Below are positions 55,561 through 63,937 of a stretch of DNA of 64,000 bases, piece by piece. The translations under genes were made by a program, and so were the position numbers. Below the pieces are notes generated by a model. That model had not been told where the DNA came from, searched no databases, and saw only the letters and a program-made list of their open reading frames with translations. The stretch's first letter is position 1, and each line of letters begins with the position of its first letter. The DNA is from an uncultured Clostridia bacterium (GTDB taxonomy: Bacteria > Bacillota > Peptococcia > Peptococcales > Peptococcaceae): assembly GCA_944391285.1 (NCBI GenBank), contig CALXSY010000004.1, positions 41,477-105,476 of the forward strand, given 5' to 3'.

Positions 55561-56625
55561 TTATTTGTCCCGTCTGATTTTCTTTCTGGGTGGTTTTTGC
55601 TCCGCCTGCGGTTTAACTTGAGCAGTTTTCTTAGTTAAAAATTTGGGTAAGTACTGATCAGTAGGATGGATATGGCGAAAATCCAGCAAAATGTCAAAGG
55701 CGCCTAAAAGGGCAATCAGCAGAGAAAAGTTGCTGAGGGAAACGAAAATCACTCCTGCCACCCACAAAGCCTTCATTCCTTTGGATTGCTTATGAATATT
55801 AAGCAGATGAGCAATAACTGCCAAACCGATAATATATAAAATTATCATATAGAAAAACAAGAGATTGAGAACTAGCTTATCGAGCCAGGGATAAGGCAAA
55901 TAATCCTTGCACACCAGAGCCAATAAGGCTAAAATCAACCCGTAAATGCTCCAAGCCGGCAGATACCATTTGCCAAAGCGGGGAAATTTGCGCATCTTAA
56001 TGCCTAAGCGTTTTAAAAGGGTGATGCTCACCAAACAATGAATTCCGCCGATTAAAGCACCGATAAACAAAACCATGACCGGCAGCAATGTGGTAAAGAA
56101 GTTAACCATTTGCTCATAAATGTTTTCCAAAGCGCTTAAATCCATTCCCTGCGCCTCAAATACAGCTATCAGCCCCATGGAATCATAAATGGAAACAATG
56201 TCTTCGAAAGGCATAAAAAGCGTTTGCGAAATTTCTGCCAAAGAAATTCCCATCAACCATACATTGACCAAAAAAGTAGCCAGTACACCTAAAGCAGCCG
56301 TGACGGCAGCCACCATAAAGGTCAGCATAGCATTTTTGCGTTTTTTCAGCATAATACCGGCAATGATCCCTAAAGGCAGGATACGCAAAACAGCCGTCAG
56401 AGCACTGGTGATTCCGCCTAAAAGACCGATTAAGACGGCGGCAGTTATCCCTGATAAAACACTGCCTTTAAGCCCATACCGCACACACATGACGCTTAAA
56501 GGAACAGCGGCTATGAGCAGCGCAACAGAGCCGATGACTGGCAAAAGGCTCATTAAACCAAAAATAACAACCAAAGCAGCCATGATTGCTCCTGTGGTCA
56601 ATGCATTTGTCGTAAGTTTGCTCAT
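55561..56625 (-). CDS. DUF2232 (YybS-like) membrane protein
   Basis: 354 aa from ATG at 56625 (GAGGTG ribosome site). About eight membrane segments; MSKLTTNALTTGAIMAALV then GSVALLIAAVPLSVMCVRYG, RILPLGIIAGIMLKKRKNA and a basic tail (PRKKIRRDK). Family position upstream of rplI supports YybS. Function unknown; resembles ECF S-components in layout. Confidence 0.8.
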   Translation of the reverse strand: MSKLTTNALTTGAIMAALVVIFGLMSLLPVIGSVALLIAAVPLSVMCVRYGLKGSVLSGITAAVLIGLLGGITSALTAVLRILPLGIIAGIMLKKRKNAMLTFMVAAVTAALGVLATFLVNVWLMGISLAEISQTLFMPFEDIVSIYDSMGLIAVFEAQGMDLSALENIYEQMVNFFTTLLPVMVLFIGALIGGIHCLVSITLLKRLGIKMRKFPRFGKWYLPAWSIYGLILALLALVCKDYLPYPWLDKLVLNLLFFYMIILYIIGLAVIAHLLNIHKQSKGMKALWVAGVIFVSLSNFSLLIALLGAFDILLDFRHIHPTDQYLPKFLTKKTAQVKPQAEQKPPRKKIRRDK

Positions 56626-56878
56626 TATATTCACCTCAAGAGTTTTATTCCGCCAATACGCCAAAAATTCCTTTTTTTAGCGAGCACTGCTTTGGGTCAC
56701 AATAACTTATTATACCTTGTTTTTTTCTATCTTTCAAGGTATTTTATATTTTTGCCGGAAAAATATTAAAAAATTTTTCAAAGAAAGGCTAAAATTTTTT
56801 TAAAGCAATGTTTGGCAGAAAATTTTCAGGGTATATCTATACTATCAGCAAAAAACTTATCTTAAGGAGGCAATTAAT

Positions 56879-57421
56879 ATGGGAGATTTTAAAGACAGCA
56901 AAACAGCACAAAATTTAGCTTATGCCTTTGCCGGCGAAAGCCAAGCTCGCAACAAATATGATTATTATGCATCACAAGCTCGTAAAGACGGTTATGTACA
57001 AGTAGCAGAAATTTTTGAAGAAACCGCCAGAAACGAAAAAGAACACGCTAAATTATGGTTTAAGCTTTTACACGACGGCAAAATTCCAGCAACACCAGAA
57101 AATCTGCTCGATGCTGCCAAAGGTGAAAACGAAGAATGGACTGATATGTACGCTCGTTTTGCCGAGGAAGCTAAAGCAGAAGGATATATGGATATCGCTG
57201 CATCTTTCGCTATGATTGCCAGCGTAGAAAAAGAGCATGAGGAAAGATATCGCAAACTTTTAGCTAATATCGAAGCTGACAAAGTATTTGCTAAAGATGA
57301 AGATGTTGCTTGGCATTGCGGCAACTGTGGATTTGTCGTAAAAGGCAAAAAAGCTCCGGAAGTTTGCCCGGCATGTGCTCATCCGAAGAGCTATTTCAGA
57401 GTTAAAGCAGAAAATTATTAA
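56879..57421 (+). CDS. rbr: Rubrerythrin
   Basis: 180 aa peroxide-reducing di-iron protein. N-terminal four-helix bundle with ExxH-type ligands ([45 protein letters not shown]) and a C-terminal rubredoxin domain ([10 protein letters not shown] and [13 protein letters not shown]). Likely the peroxide defence enzyme for which the rubredoxin at 31.7 kb or NADH enzymes supply electrons. TATACT and GGAGG precede the ATG. No clean PerR box found. Confidence 0.95.
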   Translation: MGDFKDSKTAQNLAYAFAGESQARNKYDYYASQARKDGYVQVAEIFEETARNEKEHAKLWFKLLHDGKIPATPENLLDAAKGENEEWTDMYARFAEEAKAEGYMDIAASFAMIASVEKEHEERYRKLLANIEADKVFAKDEDVAWHCGNCGFVVKGKKAPEVCPACAHPKSYFRVKAENY

Positions 57422-57425
57422 TAAT

Positions 57426-57449
57426 AAGCTCCCAAGCGGGAGCTTTTTT
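57426..57449 (+). terminator. Terminator after rubrerythrin
   Basis: 8-bp stem AAGCTCCC/GGGAGCTT (57426-57433, 57438-57445) followed by T residues. Confidence 0.9.
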
Positions 57450-57522
57450 ATGCCTATTTTTAATATCGCAAATAAACAGACGCTTTCTGCATGTGCAAAA
57501 AGCGCCTTAATTTTTACTTTCT

Positions 57523-59058
57523 TTATTCTTTTTTATCCAGCGCATCTCCGCGGGAATAATAAGAAGTGTGCAATAATTCATGGGCGGTGTGGCTTAAAGG
57601 CTCGCCGATGAAATTATTGTAAAGATCGATAATCTCCGGATTATCATGGCAATTGCGCAAAGAATAGGAAGCGTCTTTGGCATAGTTGGTATCAATACGG
57701 GCTTGACGCACCCAATCTTGAGGCGGAACAGTAGTACGGGGCTGACCGCCGCCGGAGATACAGCCGCCGGGGCAAGCCATGACCTCCATGAACTGGAAGT
57801 CCGCTTTGCCGCTTTTGACTTCTTCGCAAAGTTTGCGGGCGTTGCTAAGACCATGAGCTACTGCTACGGTAATATCACCGACACCGGGGATATTGACGGT
57901 GGCTTTTTTGATGCCTTCCAAGCCTCTGACTGCATCTAATTTCAGCAAATCAGCAGGAGGCTGATTGCCGGTGATGTAATAATAAGCTGTCCGCACTGCT
58001 GCTTCCATAACACCGCCGGTATTGCCAAAGATCAAACCGCCGCCGCTGCCCATACCGCAGAGGGGATCAAATTTGCCTTCAGGCAGATTGACAAAATCAA
58101 TATTTTTTGCTCGCAAAAGATTAGCATATTCACGGGCGCAAAGAATGATGTCGTTGTCTTTTAATTCATCATTGCCGTAATATTTTGCCACTGCACCTTT
58201 TTGGAATTCCGGTCTTGCTATCTCAAACTTCTTAGCTACGCAAGGAGTTAAAGTAACCGTTAAAATTTTCTCCGGTGCGATATTGTAATTTTTCGCAAAG
58301 TAAGTTTTGATTACCGGTCCGTGCATACTGATAGGCGAGCGGGCACTGGAAAGGTGAGGGATGAGCTCCGGATAGTAATATTCCACAAATTTAACCCATG
58401 CCGGACAACAAGAGGTAAACTGCGGCAATACTCCGCCGTTTTTCACTCTTTCTACCAACTCGGCAGCTTCTTCTGTTACTGTTAAATCGGCAGAGAAATT
58501 GATATCCATAGCATAGTCAAAGCCTACTTCTTTCATGGAAGTAGCCAGTTGTCCTTCAACCCAAGTACCGGCAGGCAAGCCGAATTCTTCGCCTAAACCT
58601 ACGCGGGTAGCCGGAGAAGGCTGGGCAACTACTACCTTATCCGGATCATCAATAGCCGCTAAAACCTCTGCTACTTGATCCCGTTCACGGATAGAGCCGG
58701 TCGGGCACCACAGCGCACATTGACCGCAATGCACGCAGATAAATTCATTGTGAATAGGCAGCTGATAATAACCAAAAACGCTCTGCACCTTTTCACAAGC
58801 TTCTATACACTGACCGCACAGGATACATTTTTCATCATCACGCATAATGGCCGGATCCGCCGGATCAAGAGGAACACGCCCTTTGACGCTGACTGGAAAA
58901 TCGGCTTGAGTGCGGTATTGATTAGGCAGCCAACCGGTACCGGAGGGATCGCTAACCGGCGAACAGCCGCTCAAGGTTACGGCACCAATAGCACAGCTGC
59001 CTGCCAACAATGAGATAAATTTACGGCGAGAAAGCTTATTTTCTTGATTAGTCATCAT
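57523..59058 (-). CDS. Exported [FeFe] hydrogenase with Tat signal and lipobox
   Basis: 511 aa single-subunit-like [FeFe] hydrogenase. N-terminus KLSRRKFISLLAGSCAIG is a twin-arginine signal, and AVTLSGC is a lipobox, so the enzyme should be folded in the cytoplasm, exported by Tat and lipid-anchored outside. Then two [4Fe-4S] motifs (CILCGQCIEACEKVQ, CVHCGQCALWCPTGS), the H-cluster motifs TSCCPAW, TPCVAKKFE and EVMACPGGCISGGGQP, and a C-terminal small-subunit part (GEPLSHTAHELLHTSYY) fused. No NAD domain and no adjacent cytochrome. Probably an outward-facing uptake or evolution hydrogenase; start ATG 59058 or 59055. Confidence 0.9.
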   Translation of the reverse strand: MMTNQENKLSRRKFISLLAGSCAIGAVTLSGCSPVSDPSGTGWLPNQYRTQADFPVSVKGRVPLDPADPAIMRDDEKCILCGQCIEACEKVQSVFGYYQLPIHNEFICVHCGQCALWCPTGSIRERDQVAEVLAAIDDPDKVVVAQPSPATRVGLGEEFGLPAGTWVEGQLATSMKEVGFDYAMDINFSADLTVTEEAAELVERVKNGGVLPQFTSCCPAWVKFVEYYYPELIPHLSSARSPISMHGPVIKTYFAKNYNIAPEKILTVTLTPCVAKKFEIARPEFQKGAVAKYYGNDELKDNDIILCAREYANLLRAKNIDFVNLPEGKFDPLCGMGSGGGLIFGNTGGVMEAAVRTAYYYITGNQPPADLLKLDAVRGLEGIKKATVNIPGVGDITVAVAHGLSNARKLCEEVKSGKADFQFMEVMACPGGCISGGGQPRTTVPPQDWVRQARIDTNYAKDASYSLRNCHDNPEIIDLYNNFIGEPLSHTAHELLHTSYYSRGDALDKKE

Positions 59059-59186
59059 ATTCGCCCCTTTTTTTAGATTCTACTACAATATATACCCTAA
59101 AGTTACGGTAAAAAACATCGCTCAGGCAAAAAATATTTAGATAATTTTATCAAGCATATATATGGTATTTTTTCTAATTATAAATT

Positions 59187-59888
59187 TTATTGTATGATTT
59201 TGCGCAAAATACCCATCGGCGTACTTTGCGCCTTTTGCCCCAAAGGATTGTCCCTAAGAAGCTCCTTAAACATCTCCATATCGCCGTCGGATTGGCTCAT
59301 GCCTAAAATATTGATGCCTAAATCATTGGCATCGATAATCAAAACCTCATGCCCGATAGTTTGGCTTATTTCTTTGGCTGTTTTCATGGGGTCTTTAGGT
59401 CCCAAAACTACACAGCGGTCTAAAGGCGGAATAGTGCCGGAGGTAGGACCGTCGATAGCGCGTGCTTTTTCGCCGGCGATATTGTAAAAAATGCCCCGTT
59501 TGCCGAACAATTTGCCTACAGCTGAGCAAAAGGCTGCCCAGAGAATCCGCATTCTGCCGCATTCTCTCAGCGCCATTTCCATAGTCTGGGGAATAGACAA
59601 GCCGATGCCGTAGGGGGATTTATAGACAAATCGGCTCAAAAGCTTAGCCAAAAAGCTGGGGTTGATTTCGTCCAAAGGAATAGCCCGGTTTTCGGTGCAG
59701 GCTACCGCTTTTTCGGAAAAAAACAAAATGTCGCCCTCCTGCAAATGGGGCAGGGCATAGGTTTTGGCAATCTCGATGATATCATCATCTTTGGTAATCA
59801 AAGGCGTGCGCACGGCATAGCGGGCATAGGCTTGTCCGTTATAGCTTCGCTCACAGGATTTGTTTTCGTTGATCAATAAATTATCCAT
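59187..59888 (-). CDS. Coenzyme F420-0:L-glutamate ligase-like (CofE family)
   Basis: 233 aa. VRTPLITKDDDIIEIAKTYA, LQEGDILFFSEKAVACTENRA, PSFLAKLLSRFVYKSPYGIG, AIDGPTSGTIPPLDRCVVLGPKDP and VLIIDANDLGINILG follow the CofE pattern for GTP and metal binding. I see no other F420 genes (cofG, cofH, cofC, cofD) in the window, so it may act on another substrate. AAGGAG lies 8 bases before ATG at 59888; TTG 59894 is less likely. Same strand as the hydrogenase but in a separate unit. Confidence 0.82.
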   Translation of the reverse strand: MDNLLINENKSCERSYNGQAYARYAVRTPLITKDDDIIEIAKTYALPHLQEGDILFFSEKAVACTENRAIPLDEINPSFLAKLLSRFVYKSPYGIGLSIPQTMEMALRECGRMRILWAAFCSAVGKLFGKRGIFYNIAGEKARAIDGPTSGTIPPLDRCVVLGPKDPMKTAKEISQTIGHEVLIIDANDLGINILGMSQSDGDMEMFKELLRDNPLGQKAQSTPMGILRKIIQ

Positions 59889-60010
59889 TTCCAAGACTCC
59901 TTGTTTTTCTTTTAAGTATATCCTAAATTGAGTATTTTAACGCCTATTTTCCAATCATTTAATTATATTATATCCGCCGGAGGCTTGTCAACCTAAGGAG
60001 CGGAATTTAA

Positions 60011-60283
60011 CTAAAACAATGTAACTATATGCATTTTTTCCCAAAGGCTAAGAAACTTTTCCTCACCTAAAACTGCCTTTGTGAGAAGCTCTTCAATGCT
60101 CTCAAAGCTCTGCTCCGTGTTATTATGCCAAAGGGAAACATATTTGGGCGAGTTGCTTTTGGTGATAAAATATGTTTCGCCGTTCAGCTCACATTCCAGC
60201 TCTCTGCCATTGCCCAGCAGATAAATGAGTGCCGCCAGAGATTTTTGCTCTAACAGTTCTTTTTCGATGCATTGGTAAAGCAT
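60011..60283 (-). CDS. Small hypothetical protein
   Basis: 90 aa from ATG at 60283 (AAGGG 8 bases upstream): CIEKELLEQKSLAALIYLLG, a beta-rich middle, and SIEELLTKAVLGEEKFLSLW. No family recognised. It sits just left of the element junction, so it is the last chromosomal gene before the integrated element. The longer frame to 60373 runs into tRNA-derived sequence and is not used. Confidence 0.62.
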   Translation of the reverse strand: MLYQCIEKELLEQKSLAALIYLLGNGRELECELNGETYFITKSNSPKYVSLWHNNTEQSFESIEELLTKAVLGEEKFLSLWEKMHIVTLF

Positions 60284-60314
60284 GCTGATCACCCTTTCGT
60301 CATAAGTCTTACAT

Positions 60315-60346
60315 AAAAAAAGACCTTGCAGATTACTGCAAGGTCT
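60315..60346 (-). terminator. Terminator of the former tRNA transcript
   Basis: 10-bp stem AGACCTTGCA/TGCAAGGTCT (60321-60330, 60337-60346) followed on the minus strand by U residues. It lies directly after the tRNA 3' fragment and probably terminated the intact tRNA before integration. Confidence 0.82.
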
Positions 60347-60348
60347 TC

Positions 60349-60373
60349 CGGAGAAAGTGGGATTCGAACCCAC
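60349..60373 (-). tRNA. tRNA 3' fragment (probably tRNA-Ser), att junction
   Basis: The minus strand reads GTGGG TTCGAAT CCCAC (T-arm, 60373-60357), then TTTCTCC acceptor strand (60356-60350) and G (60349, discriminator). No anticodon arm, D-arm or 5' acceptor (GGAGAAA) occurs upstream within several hundred bases; instead integrase sequence follows. The TTTCTCC acceptor and discriminator G fit tRNA-Ser; CCA is not encoded. A 25-base truncated tRNA next to an integrase is the expected scar of site-specific integration. Confidence 0.82.
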
Positions 60374-60404
60374 GGCAAAAGCCTTATTTAAGGCTTTATT
60401 TGCC
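60374..60404. repeat. Palindrome next to the att core
   Basis: A nested inverted repeat: GGCAAA outer arm, AAGCCTTA/TAAGGCTT inner 9-bp arms with a 2-base loop, TTTGCC outer arm. Just beyond lie two GTGGTGC copies (60409-60415, 60421-60427). Inverted core and repeated arm-type sites are common at integrase attachment sites. Confidence 0.6.
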
Positions 60405-60610
60405 TTTCGTGGTGCGGTTTGTGGTGCTAATATAGTTTTTATGCGCCTATTTAGACACCGCCCGCCCCCCTAAACGGAGCAGGAAAATAAACAAATTTAA
60501 CCGAGTGCCAAAGTCTAAAATAACGCAAAAGTAGCTCTATAAAGGGGTGTAGTATCAAAAAATGGAAACTTAAAAACGAATTAAGCGAAAGCTAAAAGCT
60601 TTTAAATTGT
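60405..60610. other. Gene-free stretch between att junction and integrase
   Basis: About 206 bases without a plausible gene. It contains the two GTGGTGC direct repeats (60409-60415, 60421-60427), candidate integrase arm sites, and a GC-rich patch (ACCGCCCGCCCCCC near 60456-60470) that stands out from the AT-rich surroundings. Nothing else recognised. Confidence 0.45.
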
Positions 60611-61654
60611 TTATTGTTCATTTTTGACTTTTTCAATCTCATTTGTAAAATAACTGTCTATCATGTTATCTATATTCCGCCGCTCTTGTGAGAAAGTATG
60701 CTGATACACATTTTTTAAGGTGCTGTCAGTAGACCAGCCGCCTCTTTCCATTGCGTACTTGTCAGGAATATTTAATTGCAACATAACTGAGGCGGCAAGG
60801 TGGCGCAAGTCATGAAAGGCTATTTGCGGTATATTGTTAGCCTCTAAGATTTTATGAAATCGCTTAGAAACAGTTTTAGCAGAAACAGTTATCAAGTATT
60901 CTTGCTCTTCCGGTAGTTGCTTGATTAAATCTAAGATATATGGCGGAACACGTAGGCGGCGGATAGATGTTGCTGTTTTGGCTTGCTGGCGTATAATGTC
61001 TTGCCCGCTTACATTTAGTTTTACTTGGTTAATGGTGAGGATATCGCCTTGTATGTCCTGCTTTCTTAGTCCTCGTATCTCGCTCATGCGCAGAGTTAAC
61101 CACATAGCTAATAAAACCGGTAATTCGGACGAGGTGCCATGTACTGCTTTGAGGATTTCCGCAGGCTGTGGCAATGCCTTTAGCTTTCTTGTCTTTCGTG
61201 GGATAGTTATATTATACCTAAAAGCCGGTCGATAGGTTTTAAGCACCGCAGAGAGAAAGCCGGCCATATTAGATATAGTTTTAGGGGAGCAGGTCGCAGA
61301 CTCTTTATTGATTGCTTTTTGTATGTCGTTTTCCGTTAACTGCATAATATTAAAGCGGCGAATATCTTTGAAATGGTGCTTAGCTATTGCTTGGTAGGCG
61401 TGCAGGGTTGAGGGCGAAAGTATATTTGATTTTAAGCTTATATATTCTTCCATGGCTTGCTCTAAAGAGATATTGCCGGATTTGTGTTGCTTATATTCCG
61501 CCGCTAAAGCGTCCGCCGCATATCGTGCCTCTTTGGCTGTAGGGCGGGTGACTGATTTTGTTATCCTTTTGCCGTTTTCGTCTGTGCCTAAGTAGATTTT
61601 GCAACGATAATTACCGCTTGCCAGCTTTTCTACACTTTGCGGAAGTCTTGCCAT
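60611..61654 (-). CDS. Tyrosine-type site-specific integrase
   Basis: 347 aa. N-terminal AP2-like arm-binding part (ASGNYRCKIYLGTDENGKRI), SAM-like core-binding domain (SLEQAMEEYISLKSNILSP), and a catalytic domain with Arg in RMSEIRGLRKQDI, HDLRH (His-x-x-Arg), a Trp in RGGWSTDSTL and nucleophile Tyr in KNVYQHTF. It points toward the tRNA fragment, 237 bases away, as expected for an element integrated at a tRNA. Ribosome site GGTGAG before ATG is weak. Confidence 0.92.
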   Translation of the reverse strand: MARLPQSVEKLASGNYRCKIYLGTDENGKRITKSVTRPTAKEARYAADALAAEYKQHKSGNISLEQAMEEYISLKSNILSPSTLHAYQAIAKHHFKDIRRFNIMQLTENDIQKAINKESATCSPKTISNMAGFLSAVLKTYRPAFRYNITIPRKTRKLKALPQPAEILKAVHGTSSELPVLLAMWLTLRMSEIRGLRKQDIQGDILTINQVKLNVSGQDIIRQQAKTATSIRRLRVPPYILDLIKQLPEEQEYLITVSAKTVSKRFHKILEANNIPQIAFHDLRHLAASVMLQLNIPDKYAMERGGWSTDSTLKNVYQHTFSQERRNIDNMIDSYFTNEIEKVKNEQ

Positions 61655-61765
61655 ATTCTCACCGCTTTCACTTGCTTTTTATTTGATTTATGCTATAATA
61701 TAAATGTCTTATAAATTCTTTCTAATTTCTTAGTAATAGCACTAAACTATTCCCAAAAAGTCCGC

Positions 61766-61802
61766 AAAGAAAGCTATCGGTATTGTTGCCGGTAGCTTTT
61801 TT
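61766..61802. terminator. Terminator between hicAB and the integrase gene
   Basis: 10-bp stem AAGCTATCGG/CCGGTAGCTT (61771-61780, 61789-61798) with one wobble; U tracts TTTCTTT leftward and TTTTTT rightward. It separates hicB from int. Confidence 0.8.
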
Positions 61803-61818
61803 GCTTTTATGAATTGCT

Positions 61819-62028
61819 TTAGGCATAAAAAAGCCTGCCTTTAGGTTCTGGAATTTCCCTGCCTAATGCGGCGGCGGTTTCTAACCACTCATCAATTATT
61901 ATTTCTAAGTTTGCTAAGACTTCTTGTCTGGTTGCGCCGTCTGCCATGCACCCAGGCAATTCCGGCACTTCTGCAATAAAAGAGTTGTCGGCTTCACTCC
62001 AAAAAATTATGACCTCATACTTAGACAT
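61819..62028 (-). CDS. hicB: HicB-type antitoxin
   Basis: 69 aa. SKYEVIIFWSEADNSFIAEVPELPGCMADGATRQEVLANLEIIIDEWLETA (in pieces SEADNSFIAEVPELPGC and GATRQEVLANLEIIIDEW) is the HicB partial RNase H-like fold. A short form without an obvious DNA-binding tail. Overlaps hicA by 8 bases. Neutralises the HicA toxin. Confidence 0.9.
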   Translation of the reverse strand: MSKYEVIIFWSEADNSFIAEVPELPGCMADGATRQEVLANLEIIIDEWLETAAALGREIPEPKGRLFYA

Positions 62029-62281
62029 CTTTCATACCTCCTAATTGGTATTTAATAAAAAGATTGCGCACTTGCTTAACTTGGTAAGGCTTAGCTTTAT
62101 TTCCTAATGGCTGGATATTGATAATTTCTGTAATGCCGTCTTTGGTATAAATAAAGTGATCGCCTTTAATACGGCAGGAAAAGCCGTAAATTTCTAATAG
62201 CTTACGCAAATCAGCAAAATATATGTTACTGTCTTTAAAACCGCACATCACATCAAACAATAATTTTTCTGTTTGGCTCAT
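62021..62281 (-). CDS. hicA: HicA-type toxin
   Basis: 86 aa mRNA interferase of the dsRBD-like HicA fold: DLRKLLEIYGFSCRIKGDHF has the catalytic His in GDH (usually GSH), and INIQPLGNKAKPYQVKQVRN is the second hallmark. Full HicA is usually about 60-80 aa; the ~20-residue N-terminal extension (MSQTEKLLFDVMCGFKDSN) is seen in phage and plasmid versions. GAGCA before ATG. Confidence 0.85.
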   Translation of the reverse strand: MSQTEKLLFDVMCGFKDSNIYFADLRKLLEIYGFSCRIKGDHFIYTKDGITEIINIQPLGNKAKPYQVKQVRNLFIKYQLGGMKDV

Positions 62282-62292
62282 TTGTCTGCTCC

Positions 62293-62931
62293 TTATCTTA
62301 CATCACTTTGAAAGGCTACCGCTAAACCAATAATTCTAATTTGGTTTAATTCCTCGCCTACATACATTAAAGGCTCATAGGCTGGATTTTCCGCTTGCAG
62401 CAGGAGCTTTGCTTTTTCGGGGTAATAGTAAACACGCTTTAAGGTTGCCTCGTCCTCTATGATAACCGCCGCTATTTGTCCGTTATTTACTGTCGGCTGT
62501 TTGCGGATAAATACGATATCGCCGTCCATAATACGGGCATTAATCATGCTATCGCCTTTAGCTTTAAGGCAAAAATCGGCTTTAATGTCTGCCCCTGCCT
62601 CTATATAAGATTCGTGATCCTCACTTGCAAAGATAGGTTCACCGCAAGCAATCTCACCGAGCAAAGGGAATTTCTTAGTCTTGATGGGGTAAATGTTAGG
62701 ATATGGCGGAAGATTATCTTCATTTTCCCAGCCCATGAGATAGGCGGGCGAAATATCTAAAGCTTTAGCAAGTGAAGCTATCTTATCACGCCGCATATTA
62801 ACAATCATTCCTGTTTCCCATTTTCTAACGGTGCTTTTCTCAACCCCGACTTTTTGCGCAACCTGCTCTAATGTCATACCTTTTGCTAAGCGCAAATCTT
62901 TTATTTTTTTGCCTATATCATTATCGGACAT
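62293..62931 (-). CDS. CI/LexA-like repressor (XRE HTH plus S24 peptidase)
   Basis: 212 aa from ATG at 62931 (AGGTGATTAAT). N-terminal XRE HTH (IGKKIKDLRLAKGMTLEQVAQKVGVEKSTVRKWE, in pieces), a linker, and a S24 domain: EIACGEPIFA (self-cleavage region), KGDSMINARIMDGDIVFI (Ser nucleophile) and EATLKRVYYY (Lys). It should repress the element and be inactivated by RecA during DNA damage. Diverges from the Cro-like gene. Confidence 0.92.
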   Translation of the reverse strand: MSDNDIGKKIKDLRLAKGMTLEQVAQKVGVEKSTVRKWETGMIVNMRRDKIASLAKALDISPAYLMGWENEDNLPPYPNIYPIKTKKFPLLGEIACGEPIFASEDHESYIEAGADIKADFCLKAKGDSMINARIMDGDIVFIRKQPTVNNGQIAAVIIEDEATLKRVYYYPEKAKLLLQAENPAYEPLMYVGEELNQIRIIGLAVAFQSDVR

Positions 62932-62962
62932 ATTAATCACCTTTCTTGAATTATCTAAAACT

Positions 62963-62991
62963 ATTTTAACAGAAATGTTTCTTTTATGCAA
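62963..62991 (-). promoter_or_regulatory. Promoter of the S24 repressor gene
   Basis: TTGCAT (62991-62986), 17 bases, TAAAAT (62968-62963) on the minus strand, followed by AGGTGATTAAT before the ATG at 62931. Confidence 0.72.
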
Positions 62992-63016
62992 CATAAATCT
63001 TTAAAAAAGTAAAAAA

Positions 63017-63089
63017 GTATCTTAAAAGACAAAAAACATATTGACAACCTAAGAGGCAAATGGTAATATTTAAGTGTCTTTTACGACAC
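63017..63089. promoter_or_regulatory. Early promoter and repeated operators of the element switch
   Basis: TTGACA (63041-63046), 17 bases, TAATAT (63064-63069) drives the Cro-like gene rightward. Two inverted repeats flank it: GTATCTTAAAAGACAA (63017-63032) and GTGTCTTTTACGACAC (63074-63089), of form GTGTC-N6-GACAC; a third, GTGTCCCAAAAGACCC, lies at 63312-63327. They look like the CI/Cro operators. Confidence 0.7.
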
Positions 63090-63113
63090 GACAATAGAAA
63101 GGAGAAAAGCCAA

Positions 63114-63308
63114 ATGGATAAAGCGTTGTTGGAATACGAGATGAAAAAAAGAAAAGTGTCAATCAAAGATATTTGTTCAAATATCGGAATTTCAAGGTCT
63201 GCCTTTTATCGAAAATGCAATGGACAATCAGAATTTACACGTAGCGAGATAGAAAAAATAGTAAATTATTTACATTTAGACAATCCGCTCAATATTTTTT
63301 TTAATTAA
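63114..63308 (+). CDS. Small XRE/Cro-like regulator
   Basis: 64 aa from ATG at 63114 (AAGGAG 9 bases upstream). DKALLEYEMKKRKVSIKDICSNIGISRSAFYRKCNG is a short HTH of phage type. It diverges from the S24 repressor and is controlled by the same operators, so it is probably the Cro-like partner, though sequence alone does not prove an XRE fold. Confidence 0.78.
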   Translation: MDKALLEYEMKKRKVSIKDICSNIGISRSAFYRKCNGQSEFTRSEIEKIVNYLHLDNPLNIFFN

Positions 63309-63444
63309 AAAGTGTCCCAAAAGACCCCCATGCAATAAAAAAGCCCCATGCCAAAAAGGGCTTGGTCGTATGGGTGCAGGACAATGGAGATTTTCGCTTT
63401 TGCGTGATGGGAAATAGGACTAAAAATAAGGGAGAGTTTAAAAG

Positions 63445-63696
63445 ATGACAACAAAAAACATAAACTTAGATAATTTGGCCGAAACAGCGGAAAAGTTAGA
63501 TAAGAAAATGTATCATATTTGTTCTTTTGTAGATGTAATTAGCCGAAGTATTCCGGAAGATATTGCCGACTGTGATATTCATGTTTTCCAGAGCCTTTGC
63601 GGTTCTTTGGAGCTATTGGAGAAAATAACCGCCGCACACTCAAGAGAGGTAAGCTTGCTTTACGATGATATAACAACAATAGCGCAGAAAAATTAA
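63445..63696 (+). CDS. Small hypothetical element protein
   Basis: 83 aa: LDNLAETAEKLDKKMYHICS, a helical, acidic protein. GGGAG lies 10 bases before the ATG. No family recognised. The reading frame continues open past its TAA (next entry). Confidence 0.6.
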   Translation: MTTKNINLDNLAETAEKLDKKMYHICSFVDVISRSIPEDIADCDIHVFQSLCGSLELLEKITAAHSREVSLLYDDITTIAQKN

Positions 63697-63903
63697 AGCC
63701 CTTTAGAGCCTTTAGAAAGTAAAATAGGGGCAAATGTATTACTAATCATTTTCGGAGCGTTCAGCGGTTTATATTTAACGCCTCGAGAGCGAAAAGATAC
63801 TACAACTAAACTCTTGGAAAGTATAAGCTTTTTGATTGACCATCAAGACGAGATAAGTATAAGCGCTAATGAGAGCGGCTTTTGCTTGTCTTTGGGAAAA
63901 TAA
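63697..63903 (+). pseudogene. In-frame continuation after the TAA: possible split or broken gene
   Basis: Directly after TAA (63694-63696) the same frame stays open for 68 codons (SPLEPLESKIGANVLLIIFG, then FSGLYLTPRERKDTTTKLLE, SISFLIDHQDEI) to TAA at 63901. No ATG or GTG start with a ribosome site lies near its beginning; the first TTG is 40 codons in. The residue pattern looks like protein. It could be a stop-interrupted gene or a sequence that is not translated. Confidence 0.35.
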
Positions 63904-63937
63904 ACAAACTAATGCTATTTTTTAAGGGGCTGAGAAG

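Noticed and set aside
56700..56870. PerR box before rubrerythrin
   Set aside because: Only half-sites such as TTATTATA are seen; no full inverted repeat.
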